From Chlorocebus sabaeus (taxonomy: Eukaryota > Chordata > Mammalia > Primates > Cercopithecidae): a stretch of DNA of 64,000 nt. Positions 1-10,654 of the stretch are shown in pieces. The stretch spans positions 112,141,143-112,205,142 of the forward strand of contig NC_132910.1 of NCBI RefSeq assembly GCF_047675955.1. Direction: 5' to 3'. Below the pieces are notes generated by a model. That model saw nothing but the letters and a program-made list of their open reading frames with translations, had not been told where the DNA came from and searched no databases. How positions within the stretch are numbered: the stretch's first letter is position 1; every line of letters starts with the position of its first letter. The translations under genes and the position numbers were made by a program.

Positions 1-740
1 GCTAAGAATACATGCACAGACTGATACTGTCATCAGAAGATGCTGAACCAGCATGAAAAACAAGTCCCACCTGGCAAACTTAGCTAAAGCTAAAGATACA
101 GTCCAAGGAAAAAATGACTTCAGCCAGTGGGCCAGGGCATTCTTCACAGATAGATCTTGTTGGGCCCTGAATCCCATCCAGAGGATTTCACTGAGTCTTG
201 ACTGCAGCTGACAAATTTTCCAGAATTGATGTAGTCAGTCCTCTATAGTCCTCTGACTGGGGCCAAATTATCCAGGTCCTACAAGGCCAAATTTATTTCC
301 TATTCAGGTGCCCTGAGCATATTATTGTCTGATAATGGCCCTAGATTTGCAGCTCAAGCTACACAACATTGGACCCAATCATGGGCCATACAATGAATTC
401 TACATGTGCCATATTATCCTCAAGCAAAAGGTATAGTTAAACATGTTAATGAAAAATTGAAGGGCAGGCTTTAAGCTGCTGCTAAGAGGGAATGAGATGA
501 CCATGGCCTGAACTACACATCTCAAGCTAGCATCCTTGTATCTCAGAGCAGGGATTCCCTGAAAAGGTTATTCTTATTTGTGCCCCTTGTTTGATCAGGC
601 CTCCGTCCCTGTTCCTCATTTCGTACATCATTCTTTTACAGTTACTGACATCTCAGTCTCCATGGGGTACTCTGTAAGGACTTTCTATCACATTTGGCCC
701 CTTGCTGAAGGGGGATCAGGATGGACATTAAAAAGCAATA

Positions 741-865
741 GGTGGTAGACAATGAACTCCTTTATTTATCCCCAAGTTGCAAGGCATAGGTTTTTGTCTA
801 CAAGGTGGGAGACAATGAACTCCTTCTTCATTTACCCCCAGGTGCATGGCATAGGTTTTTTTTTT
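741..865 (+). repeat. Imperfect tandem duplication of about 65 bp in the ERV remnant
   Basis: Two adjacent copies start gtggtagacaatgaactcct (741) and gtgggagacaatgaactcct (807). Both run to gcataggttttt, and differ by a few substitutions and a short indel. Confidence 0.85.
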
Positions 866-1622
866 TTTTTCACATGGACCACAAAAATAAAGACCATCAA
901 CTTGAGGCCCCTTGCTATTTAGAATAGGCTGTGTAATCAAAAATTTTATATCACTGTAAGTATATTGAAAAGCTTTAGTTAAGCATTTTCTTTAATGTGG
1001 CCCTTACACTTTTCCCAGTATAGCCCCATGAGGCAAATATATAAAACACAAAGTTTTACTGTGCAATACATAAGAGAATGTAAGCCTAATTACATGAATT
1101 TGCCACCCTGGAGGTTAGGTCAAGGATTCTCTCATTACAAATGGTACAGGACAGACTGCCCACGTCACAGTCAGTGGGGAAGATCAGCTGATAGGGTACG
1201 AGCACACTCATACTGAAGAGCTCACTTCTGAGGGAAAAGAACAAATCAAACATTTCTTCTCTCTTTCCCACAGGACAGGTAGCCCAGGTGACATGTGTCT
1301 TGCCAAATTTCTTGGTCTGCCTATTCTGGACAGTTACCACCACCCTGAATTTGATGAATTGTTGGATGCTACCTTTGCCTAATCCTGCAGGTAAACATCT
1401 GATGACTATGTCACTGTGTATCACAGATGGACATCTCTCTGGCCATAGAAGTTTCTATTATCCCAGGTGTCCTAACCATACTAATTTAGACCTGATGAAT
1501 TACTGCAACAGAACTCTGTCACTGAAGAGATAAAACACCTTCCTAAATGTCAACGATCTTCTATCAAAGATGGTGGCAATGGGGTCAACTCGAACATCTG
1601 GAGGAGGGGGCATGGGATCCAA

Positions 1623-1724
1623 CACTGGGGCTATTTTGTCCCTGAAAGCAAGAGTCTTCTCCTCTGCCATACTCTGGGGCTATTTTGTCCATGAAAGTAA
1701 GAATCTTCTCCTCTGCCATACTCA
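1623..1724 (+). repeat. Tandem duplication of about 50 bp in the ERV remnant
   Basis: The phrase tggggctattttgtcc...cctctgccatactc occurs twice in a row (from about 1626 and 1676). The copies differ at three visible positions, so the duplication is not recent. Confidence 0.85.
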
Positions 1725-2000
1725 TCCCAAACTCTGCATAGACGGTTTAATTACATTCATGAACTCTGTCCACCAGGAGAGACTTCCAGTTGATTGAGTC
1801 CCAGAGCAGTCAGTGATTCTTACACTCAATTCCCTGTGTATTTCTTTTCAACATGTTGGTCAGCCTATTGTTTACCCTCCTGTTATTCACCACCTTGGGC
1901 AGCTGCCATATTGCCGCCAGCTTGTTAGCACTAGAAAAGTCTCAGAGAGTTTAAATAAAGCCAGCTTTGTGAATTGAGTTTCCAGAGAGCATTAGACATA

Positions 2001-2350
2001 TAAAATAGGTTTTAAAATCTCTTAAAATGCGGTTTTGAAGGAGCTCTAATCCAATTTTATAACCTCTAGTGGATGCCAGGCTACTGGCTTTTACTGTGCT
2101 TGTGATCCATTGATTTTTTTCAAAGTAACCAGAGATGAGAAGGGGAAGTTGGGACGAGGATAAGGTAAAACATCACAAAGCTAGTTGTGTTTTTTTTTTG
2201 ATTCAGCTTTTTTTTTTTTTCCTTGAATAAATGCTCACCAGATTGCTTAAAGTTTTTGGCAAATTTCCAGAGATCTGAAAAAATCAGTTTTAATTTTTTT
2301 TTTTTTTTTTGGCCAGTGTCCTTGTTGCTTTTATGGATAAGAAAATATTA
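2001..2350. other. Unassigned non-coding stretch with three poly-T runs
   Basis: No open frame or repeat family recognised. T-runs of about 9, 13 and 18 lie near 2190, 2208 and 2293. They may be tails of unrecognised retroelements on the minus strand. Confidence 0.4.
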
Positions 2351-2694
2351 GGCCTCGCATAGTGGCTCAGGCTTGTTATCCCAAAATTTTGGGAGGCTGA
2401 GTTGCATCCAGGAGTTCAAGACCAGCCTGAGCAAGATGGTGAAACCCCTTCTCTACAACAAATACAAAAATTAGCTGGGCATGATGGTGCATGTCTATAA
2501 TTCCAGCTACTCAGGAGGCTGAGGTGGGAGGATTACCTGAGGCTGAGGTGGGAGGATCACCTGAGGTCAAGGCTGCAGTGAGCTGTGATGGCGCCACTGC
2601 ACTCCAGCTTGGGCGACTAAGTGAGACTCTGTCTCAAAAAATTAAAATAAAATAAAATAAAATAAAATAAAATAAAATAAAATAAAATAAAAAA
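2351..2694 (+). mobile_element. AluJ-type SINE with internal 24-bp duplication and (AAAAT)n tail
   Basis: A full dimeric Alu in plus orientation, with many old-type differences (ggcctcgcatagtggctcag start). The segment gaggctgaggtgggaggatt... is duplicated in tandem at 2515-2538 and 2539-2562 with one mismatch. The tail has become an (AAAAT)n microsatellite from about 2641 to 2694. Confidence 0.93.
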
Positions 2695-2704
2695 GTTTTG
2701 GGCC

Positions 2705-2835
2705 AAGCTTGAGAATTGCAGTCAGGGACCGTAGATTCAAGTTGCCATGAATATACACTCTGATCAGTGACAGTTACAAGCAGAATTTTCAAGAAATAAA
2801 AGGCAATTCCGGAATTGTTTACCAAGAATATATTT
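2705..2835 (+). repeat. Copy A of a direct repeat of about 130 bp (see 4303-4440)
   Basis: Shares a continuous match with 4303-4440, running from cttgagaattgca through gattcaagttgcc, gaatatacactct and cagttacaagcag to tttaccaagaat. Roughly 80 percent identical by eye. The family is not recognised; LTR fragments of one element would fit. Confidence 0.85.
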
Positions 2836-2934
2836 AAGAAGGCTTTTCATATATTTAAGGCCTTCTTTGGGATCCTGGCATTTATCTCATTATTTAAATA
2901 AATATATGTATTTAAAGTTGACATTTGGAAGATC

Positions 2935-2975
<41 letters not shown>

Positions 2976-2976
2976 T
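2935..2976 (+). repeat. (TATC)n microsatellite
   Basis: About ten uninterrupted TATC units. Tetranucleotide tracts of this length are usually polymorphic in people. Confidence 0.95.
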
Positions 2977-3976
2977 TATGATATTCTAAGTATCAACTTT
3001 TAATTAAGCTGACCTCTGGCCACAGTACTCTAAAAAGAAATCATTTCAAATCTCAACTTACTGGATTTCAGCCAGGACAAACAGGAAGTAGGTCTCTCAT
3101 TTAGTTATCCTGGTTCTAAAACAACTTTTTTTTTAAAATTATGCATGCAAATGGATTATTTTAAATATTTCAAAGAATCCCTGTTTTGACGACTACTGAT
3201 TGTGACTGTCCAGGTTGGGTAGGGCCACTTTCCTAGATATTTACAAGAGATTGCCTTGTAAGTGGTATACCTAAATCCATCTGGTGTTTCTACAAAGAGT
3301 GTGAAGGTTTTAAGGCTTGCTTTTTCCATAATTTAGGGAAAGTAATCGAGGCTGGGAATGTATTTCGGGTTGAAGTGTGACATGTCTCAGACTGTGTCTA
3401 ACTGCTAAGTGGTAGCAGAGTGCTCAAAATATGGCGGATAAGACCCCAATATTATACGTCTCTAGAAGCGCAAAAAACAGGGTACACATTTCAGTTATGA
3501 ACTAACAGGAATGGGTCACAACTTAAAAACTAAGTCTAAATTTTCCAGCGATAGAAAACAGCTGTAGTCATAAAAGAATGTTGTATAAAATAAAACCAAC
3601 AATGCCTAATTGCCACCTTTGACTTGAACCTCTGTTGTGAGACCAAGGTGGAAACAGAGGCAGTTCTCTGCAGAGATCTTTACCTCATTCTCCTGTTCAA
3701 AGACAGAGACTGAAGCCCTCACTCTTAAGGAAATATAGGGTTTGAAAAACAGTCCAAATAAAGTCTAGGCCTTCAGCCAAAGAGTGGGAGGTCCAAATTC
3801 AGGATAACTCACCCAAAACAATCCATGGGACTTCTGAGGATGGAGAATTTCTGCTGGTACCAAGCCCCAACTTCAGAGAAACACAAGGTTTTCAGGAGGA
3901 GTCTCTGTGAATCCTGTTGACTTAAACCAGATAATCCTGTTGACCTAAATCGGGGAGGCTGAGGAAAAATTAATAT
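2977..3976. other. Unassigned, possibly LTR-retrotransposon internal sequence
   Basis: Lies between the two direct-repeat copies. There is no long open frame. A 21-bp unit (aatcctgttgac...) is tandemly duplicated at about 3910-3950. GC content is a little higher than in flanking sequence. I do not recognise the family. Confidence 0.35.
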
Positions 3977-3988
3977 AAGTAGAGAGTT

Positions 3989-4283
3989 TTTTTTTTTTTT
4001 TTTTGAGATGGAGTCTCGCCCTGTCACCCAGGCTGGTGTACAATGGTGCGATCTTGGCTCACTGCAACCTCCACCTCCTGGGTTCAAATGATTCTCCTGC
4101 CTCAGCCTCCCAAGTAGCTGGGATTACAGGCGTCCGCCACCATGCCTAGCTAATTTTTGCATTTTTAGAAGGGATTGGGTTTCGCCATGTTGGCCAGGCT
4201 GGTCTCGAACTCCTGACCTCATGATCTGCCCACCTTGGCCTCCCAAAGAGATGGGATTACAGGTGTGAGCCACCACACCTGGC
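3989..4283 (-). mobile_element. AluS-type SINE, minus orientation
   Basis: Dimeric Alu read on the minus strand, with its A-tail as a T-run at the left. The target-site duplication aagtagagagtt is present on both sides (3977-3988 and 4284-4295). Confidence 0.96.
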
Positions 4284-4302
4284 AAGTAGAGAGTTTATAT
4301 AG

Positions 4303-4440
4303 GCCAATCTTGAGAATTGCAACCAGGGATCCTAGATTCAAGTTGCCCTGAATATACACTCTAATTAGTGGCAGTTACAAGCAGATTTTTAAAGGCAAAG
4401 ACAAGGCAGCTCCTGAGTTATTTACCAAGAATTTGTATTA
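4303..4440 (+). repeat. Copy B of a direct repeat of about 130 bp (see 2705-2835)
   Basis: Direct-orientation homologue of 2705-2835, 1.6 kb downstream. The intervening DNA contains an independently inserted Alu. Confidence 0.85.
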
Positions 4441-5099
4441 AAATAATATGAGCTATTTATTGACTCTACATTCTTTGTATCACATATTCCAGGACCGTGA
4501 AGATATGAGGCAGCTGGTCAGGAACAAAATGGCTTTAAACAATTGCCCATGGCATGGGTACCAGGAGCATGACTGTAGTCTCATACTGATGTCTCTCTGG
4601 ACCTGCCTGCGGACCTCATATAGCCGAGAAAATTCGGCCCATTTTTTTCTCTCTGTAACCAAACTGATGTTATATATGAGTCCACGTGTCTTAGGCACTG
4701 CATTTCAGTGTGTCCAGGAGATAGCCAAGAAATATGAGTGTCATTCACTAGCCTCCACATGTCTGAACAGCATGTATGAAAAACACTATAAAAATTTCTC
4801 AGACTTAAGGCAAGGATCTCTATACTTCAAAAGGTGTAGTTGCAAACAAATTAACAAGAACTCATTGAGAGCTCCCCTCTTTAGTACATATCAAATGCAA
4901 TCTATATTTTATATTTAATTCAAATTCTTCTTTATAAGCAGACTACGTACTACAAGATTTGGTAAACACTAATCTCTAGACTATCTGACAATACACTGTA
5001 TCTGTATTAGAAATTAAATGGTGTTATTACATGTTTACTTAGCTTTATGTTAGATGGCATAGCTTCTCAAAAATACAAATGCGTCTTCCAAAGAATAAA
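4441..5099. other. Unassigned sequence with a 156-codon open frame
   Basis: A plus-strand frame at 4448-4918 is open for 156 codons (starts MSYLLTLHSLYH). I recognise no domain. It is Cys-rich and follows a repeat copy directly. It has no visible promoter, splice partner or family match, so I treat it as a chance or retroelement-derived frame, not a gene. Confidence 0.4.
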
Positions 5100-5523
5100 T
5101 GATATGATTAGAATGTTTGTCCCCTCCAGATCTCATGCTGAAATGTGACCCCTCAATATTGGTAATGGGCCCTACTGGGCAGTCTGTAGGTCATCCAGAT
5201 GGATCCCTCATGAATGGCCTGCTGCCATCCCGTTGGTGATGAGTGTGTTCTCACTCTGTTAGTTCACATGAGAGCTGGTTGTTTAAAAGAGCATGGCACT
5301 TCTCCCTCTGCTTCCTGTTCCCCCTCACCACGTGACATGCTTGCTCCCCATTTGTCTTCTGCTATGATTAGAAGCTTTCTGAGGCCTTAGCAGAAACAGA
5401 TGGTGGTATCATGCTTCCTGTACAGTCTGTAGAACCATAAACCAACTAAATCTCTTTTCTTGATAATATTACCCAGTCTCAGTTACGTAATTCCTTTATA
5501 GGAACATAAAATGGACTAACACA
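5100..5523 (+). mobile_element. MLT1-type (ERVL-MaLR) LTR, plus orientation
   Basis: Begins tgatatgatt and ends gactaacaca. Contains diagnostic MaLR phrases such as agagctggttgtttaaaaga, gaagctttctgaggcc and ttacccagtctcag. Candidate 5-bp duplications are ataaa (5095-5099) and atgaa (5524-5528), with one mismatch. Probably solo: no internal sequence was recognised beside it. Confidence 0.92.
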
Positions 5524-6285
5524 ATGAAGCCTAAATTTTTAAAATTTCTCAGCATATCAATTCATAGAAAATGAATACACGTTCAAGTTGTCAACTTGAA
5601 ATAATAAAAAGGGTCAGAATCCAAATTTAAAGAGTTAATTCAAGCAAAACTTGGGAATGGCTACCCGGGACATAAAAACTCCAGTAAAATGGGGTCAGTG
5701 CTCCAAAGTTAAAAGTTAAGTTATTGCTTATATCGGCAGAAAACAAAGATGTTTAACAGGATTATATCATTTCCTAGACACGGAGGCTTTAAGAGTTGCA
5801 ACAAATTAGTTACAGTTCATTTTCTTTTCTCTACCACTTGTTTCTTGACAGCTGGTTTTCATTCTCTTTCCAGGTTAAAGAGTGTATTTACAGTTCACCC
5901 TAAGACAATGTGATAGCCATTAAGTCTTCCTGTGAGAAACGTAAGAGGGAGTTTAATCTGTTATGAAGGTAAAAAATGTAGAAGGAAGGGGGCCTTCCCT
6001 GGTACCCTTCAGTCATTTACATCTTACAAGATGATACAGATAAAGGAGAAAGATTACTCTGCAATCAGACAAAGGTCACAGCTTCCTTGGTTATAGCTGT
6101 CTATCATGAGACTTCAAGGCTCAAAAAATTTAGAGTTTCAATAGCTAAGACTTTTAGTTACTTACTTTCCTAAGATAGTATTTATTGATTGGGAACATAA
6201 AATATATTACAGTATGATCTAACATCAACAGCAGAATAAACGAGAGGATAACTAATTTTGGTTGTAAATGTTTTTGTCACTTAAA
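5524..6285. other. Unassigned intergenic stretch
   Basis: AT-rich, with no open frame of note and no repeat family recognised. Confidence 0.4.
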
Positions 6286-6299
6286 AATAATTACACTGG

Positions 6300-6578
6300 G
6301 CCGGTGAGGTGGCTCACGCCTGAGAACTTTGGGAGGCCAAGGCAGACAGATGACGATGTCAGGAGATCGAGACCATCCTGGCCAACATGGTGAAACTCCG
6401 CCTCTACAAAAAATACAAAAATTAGCTGGGTGTGGTGGCGGGCACCTGTAGTCCCAGCTGCTTAGGAGGCTGAGGCACGAGAATTGCTTGAACCCAGGAG
6501 GTGGAGGTTGCAGTGAGCCAAGATTGCCCAACTGCATTCCAGCCTGGCGACAGAGCAAGACTCTATCTCAATAATAAT
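6300..6578 (+). mobile_element. AluS-type SINE
   Basis: Plus-orientation Alu. The target-site duplication aataattacactgg (6286-6299) matches aataattaccctgg (6579-6592) with one mismatch. The tail is an AAT-type simple repeat. About 10 bp of the left arm are missing near 6321. Confidence 0.96.
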
Positions 6579-6606
6579 AATAATTACCCTGGAAAAATTT
6601 CTTTCT

Positions 6607-7590
6607 CAAATTCTTTTTTATTAATTTATTTTATTATTTTTTATTATTATACTTAAGTTCTAGGGTACATATGCACAACGTGCAGGTTTGTTACATATGT
6701 ATACATGTGCCATTTTGGTGTGCTGCACCCGTTAACTTCTCATTTACATTAGGTGTATCTCCTAATGCTATCCCTCCCCCTTTCCCCAACCCCATGACAG
6801 GCCCCACTGTGTGATTTTCCCCACCCTGTGTCCAAGTGTTCTCATTGTTCAATTCCCACCTATGAGTGAGAACATGCGGTGTTTGGTTTTCTGTCCTTGC
6901 AATAGTTTGCCCAGAATGATGGTTTCCAGCTTCATCCATCTCCCTACAAATGACATGAACTCATCCTTTTTTATGGCTGCATAGTATTCCATAGTGTATA
7001 TATGCCACATTTTCTTAATCCAGTCTATCACTGATGGACATTTGGGTTGGTTCCAAGTCTTTGCTATTGTGAATAGTGCCTCAATAAACTTACGTGTGCA
7101 TGTGTCTTTATAGCAGCATGATTTATAATCCTTTGGGTATATGCCCAGTAATGGGATGGCTGGGTCAAATGGTATTTCTAGTTCTAGATCCTTGAGGAAT
7201 CACCACACTGTCTTCCACAATGGTTGAACTAGTTTACAGTCCCACCAATAGTGTAAAAGCGTTCCTATTTCTCGACATCCTCCACAGAACCTGTTGTTAC
7301 CTGACTTTTTAATGATCGCCATTCTAACTGTTGTGAGATGGTATCTCATTGTGGTTTTGATTTGCATTTCTCCGATGGCCAGTGATGATGAGCATTTTTT
7401 CATGTGTCTGTTGGCTGCATAAATATCTTCTTTTGAGAAGTGTCCGTTCATATCCTTTGCCCACTTTTTGATGGAGTTGTTTGATTTTTTCTTGTAAATC
7501 TGTTTAAGTTCTTTGTAGATTCTGGATATTAGCCCTTTGTCAGATGAGTAGATTGTAAAAATTTTCTCGCATTCTGTAGGTTACCAACTT
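6607..7590 (-). mobile_element. 5'-truncated primate L1 (L1PA-type), 3' UTR and ORF2 C-terminus
   Basis: Reading minus, the ORF2 C-terminus runs from about 7590 (YSSDKGLISR region) through HFSKEDIYAANRHMKKC, GCREIGTLLHYWWDCKLV and MWHIYTMEYYAAIKKDEFM to the end. The L1PA-type 3' UTR and an A/T-rich tail at 6607-6650 follow. Several frameshifts split the frame. The break at about 7590 is an ordinary 5' truncation. I did not find a clean target-site duplication. Confidence 0.95.
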
Positions 7591-8394
7591 TAATCTATAA
7601 ATTGGAATAACACTTATTTTATAAGGTGGTTATGCTTATTAAATGCAATAGTTTATATAAAATGTAAGACATAATAAACATCAGTTGCCTTCCCTGCTTA
7701 CTAGAGACACTAAATAAGTACTTTATTTTAAAGCATTTATTTTAAATATGGCTTAATGTGTTTAGTAAAACCACTTGACCAATTTGTTATAGTTGTGGCT
7801 TTTCATATTTGTAAGCCACATGTTCATTCCAAATATGCATGATAGTGAACCGGAATGTTCTGTTTTCTTTTGTTTTTCTTCATCATCCTAGAGTCGACTT
7901 TCAATGAAGAATATTAAGAAATATTATTTTTTCTAATAAGAATTTGGCAGTATTTGAAAACAGGGTTTATATTATGTATAACATTCTTATCTATGATATA
8001 ATATGTATGAAACATAGTGTCAGTTCCACATTCAAACTTTAATTAACAGAATAATCAGAGGCACAATTGGTGAGTTGTCACTTGAATAGGAATGTCATGT
8101 AAATATTCGTCCTGGAGTTTAACAGAACGTTCAGGAATTAATAATACCAGAGAAATGTCTGCTCAACAAATTTCATACATTTGATTTTTCTGATGTCTTG
8201 GCTGAACACTCACATGTAGGAAGATGGTTAATTACCTCACTATAGGCATTGTCGGATTAAAGTTTTTTTGCGAGTTTGCTTAGAATTTTAATACTGATCT
8301 GTTCCTTTTCTACAGTGTCAGTTAAAAGTTTTTTTTCTTTCTTAACTCTCTCATATCTTCACGTATTTTAGATAACTCAATAAAAATTACTTTA
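7591..8394. other. Unassigned AT-rich intergenic stretch
   Basis: No coding frame and no repeat family recognised. Confidence 0.4.
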
Positions 8395-8582
8395 ATAGTT
8401 AACATTTATTGGGCACTTACTATATACCATTATTGCTCTAAGGATATAGATGTTTATTGCATATTTATAATATCACTTTCAGGTGGATGCTGTTAAATTC
8501 CAAAGCTCATGAATAAAAAAACTGAGTTATAATGAAATTTAACACCTACTGGCCTATTTTCCTGGTTATTAAGCTAGTGTCT
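8395..8582 (+). mobile_element. MIR SINE remnant
   Basis: Contains a MIR/L2-like aacatttattgggcacttac core, then actgagttataatgaa and ttattaagctagt, in the order expected of an ancient MIR-class repeat. Very diverged. Confidence 0.5.
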
Positions 8583-9153
8583 CATTATATCAAGTCTACC
8601 CTGCTAATCTATTTTACAATCGATCCTGAGTTTGAAGCTCTGCAAACATTTCTCATTGCAACTGACTTCTTATTACATTCTGACAATAGATGGTAACACA
8701 AGATTAAACTATAAGGTAAACAAAAGAAAGAAAGAATTTTTTTTTTCCTGTGTGCTTTCTATTCTTGTCACCATCACCTGAACGAAAGCAGTCCACCCCA
8801 GCACCAGCAGTTAGTTCTAGCCTCCAGATCCTTTCTGCTCTCCAGCACCAGCGTCCTGGAAACCTTTCCTGGAATGAGTAACAATCAGTTCACACTCTCT
8901 CCTTAGAGGTCTGATCTCCAGCTCTGCAGGACCACTCTTTTGACAATCTACATAAACTTTTTCTCTTTACTCCCCCAGATTTAAGGGTGATAGATTCTCC
9001 TGGTAATTATTATCTCTGACTCACCTTAGTATTTTCTTTTTACTCATTTAGTTTATTCAGCACCTATATAACCAACTGTCTGTAAAATTCCTTCATTTCA
9101 AATATAGTAGGGTTTCTGTCTTCCCTACCAGCCTCCCGGTTGATAAACTCTCT
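8583..9153. other. Unassigned stretch
   Basis: Includes a GC-richer 200 bp near 8770-8970 with a repeated ccagcacc phrase. No gene or family recognised. Confidence 0.35.
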
Positions 9154-9165
9154 TGGTTCATTTCT

Positions 9166-9325
9166 TTTTGTTTTATTTTATTTTACTTTTAGAGACAGTG
9201 TCCTGTTCTGTCACGCAGTGCAGTGGCCCGATCATAGATCACTAAAGTCTCGAACTCCTGGATTCCAGAGGTCCCCCTCCCTCAGCCTCCTCAGTAGCTG
9301 GAATTACAGACATGTGACACCGTTC
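9166..9325 (-). mobile_element. Alu monomer or AluJ fragment, minus orientation
   Basis: Reads gagacagtgtcctgttctgtc to gctggaattacagacatgtg, a single old Alu arm with the AluJ-like phrase gatcatagatcact. A T-rich (TTTTA)n tail lies at the left. Confidence 0.85.
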
Positions 9326-10480
9326 TTTCGTTTTAATGTTAGAACTCCTGATTCAAGTACCTTGTGTGGTGAAAAGTAAATTGTATGTTGTATGCTATTT
9401 TGAATAATTATTGGTATAAACAAAGGCAAATGTTTCTGATATCCTGGCTGAGAATAACAATCAACAAAGTAATGGGAGTGACCTGACAGCTCACAGTGCC
9501 AAGGTCCATGCCAGCTAGAAAGGGTATGTAGCATGCCCACACTCTCATTTCTGTGTCGTCTTTGGCCTCCTGGGTTCTGACCAGCATTACTTGTACTTAG
9601 AACCTGCTAATATATTTCAAAGGTGCAATTCTCCATCAGTCAAAATTATGCCAATATCTGCCGTCCCGTCCCTGCATCAACTCCTTACCTTTCCATGCCA
9701 TTTTATTTTAAAAATCTGAACCCATGTCTAAGATTTAAAAGAAGTTAGGCGTTACCAAGCATATTAACTCATACAAATAGAGAGAGTGTGTGTGTTACGT
9801 TAATTGTATTCCTGAGGGCTTAATATGCCAACTCCAAACCCTGGAGGTTTCAGAATGACTCAGTGGCCAATTAGCAATGTGTGAATTTGCGGTTTATTGA
9901 GAGGCCTTTACACAGCACCAAATCATGCAACTGGTATTCAACATACACTGGCAGTTATTAAAGGGGGGTAACACACCAAAGCTATGGCTCAGGAGTTCTC
10001 ACGCACAGACCCTCTGAAGGCATCATGAACACAGCCGGGTCCTGGCTGCTTTTATGATCCTCCCAGGTGGGTCTGTTATGATCTCAGCCACCTTGCACTG
10101 GCTGTGGGCTCATTTCAGGTCTAGGATAGTACCAGGCAGCTGCAGGTGTTTTCAGCTCGGTCTATTACAGGTCTGTTTATTGTTTTATGGAGGAGGGAAA
10201 CAACTTCACTGTGAACTTAACATGCTACTGGACATGAGTGACTCCATTGTGAGACATTAAGATAGCAAATTATTATGATATGGCAGAGAGATAGACGAGA
10301 GAACAGAGTGAGAGCGAATGTGTCTGTGTGCATGTTTGTGTGTGTTGGGGGACGGGGGTGTTGATAGTGATCCCACATGCCTGGTAATCTCCAATTTTAA
10401 GTCCATCCTGGCTGAACTATGTGACTTAACCACACTGGACAGGTGGACAGAATTGGCTTTGTCATTTGCTAGTCGTTGAA
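9326..10480. other. Unassigned; GC-richer block at 9.8-10.26 kb
   Basis: The block 9.8-10.26 kb has an LTR-like texture: a ggtttattgagaggcc phrase and a short 68-codon frame. I could not assign it. A TG-rich tract lies at 10317-10347. Confidence 0.35.
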
Positions 10481-10485
10481 TTTTG

Positions 10486-10652
10486 AATAAATTACTCAAA
10501 CTCCCTGTGTCTCAGTTTCCTCATCTCTAAAATGGAGATTTTGAAAGTATCCAACTCAAGGATTTTTGTAAAATTAAGTGTGTTAATAAACGTAAAATGC
10601 TTAGAGTGGATTTATTATATGACAATTACTAAATGAGTGTCAACTATTATTT
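10486..10652 (+). mobile_element. MIR SINE
   Basis: Contains ctgtgtctcagtttcctcat, ctaaaatgga, gtgtgttaataaacgtaaaa and tgcttagagtgg in the order of the MIR 3' half. Confidence 0.85.
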
Positions 10653-10654
10653 AT

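Larger units (their letters stand above)
1..2000 (+). mobile_element. Decayed endogenous retrovirus, pol integrase and downstream remnant
   Basis: The integrase catalytic core is recognisable but dead. A GAT at 153-155 sits in an LVGP-type context. A second Asp in SDNGP context is at 331-333, about 59 codons away but in another frame. A PYYPQAKG-type motif follows. Exactly 35 residues lie between the second Asp and the position where the catalytic Glu belongs, which reads AAA (Lys, 439-441). A TGA interrupts this stretch at 394-396. Beyond about 500 the sequence is more degenerate. A pyrimidine-rich acceptor-like site at 1254-1273 (ttcccacag) and short Cys-containing frames to about 1800 could be env-derived, but this is uncertain. 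The style is class I (gammaretrovirus-like). I could not define LTR edges or a subfamily. Confidence 0.75.
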
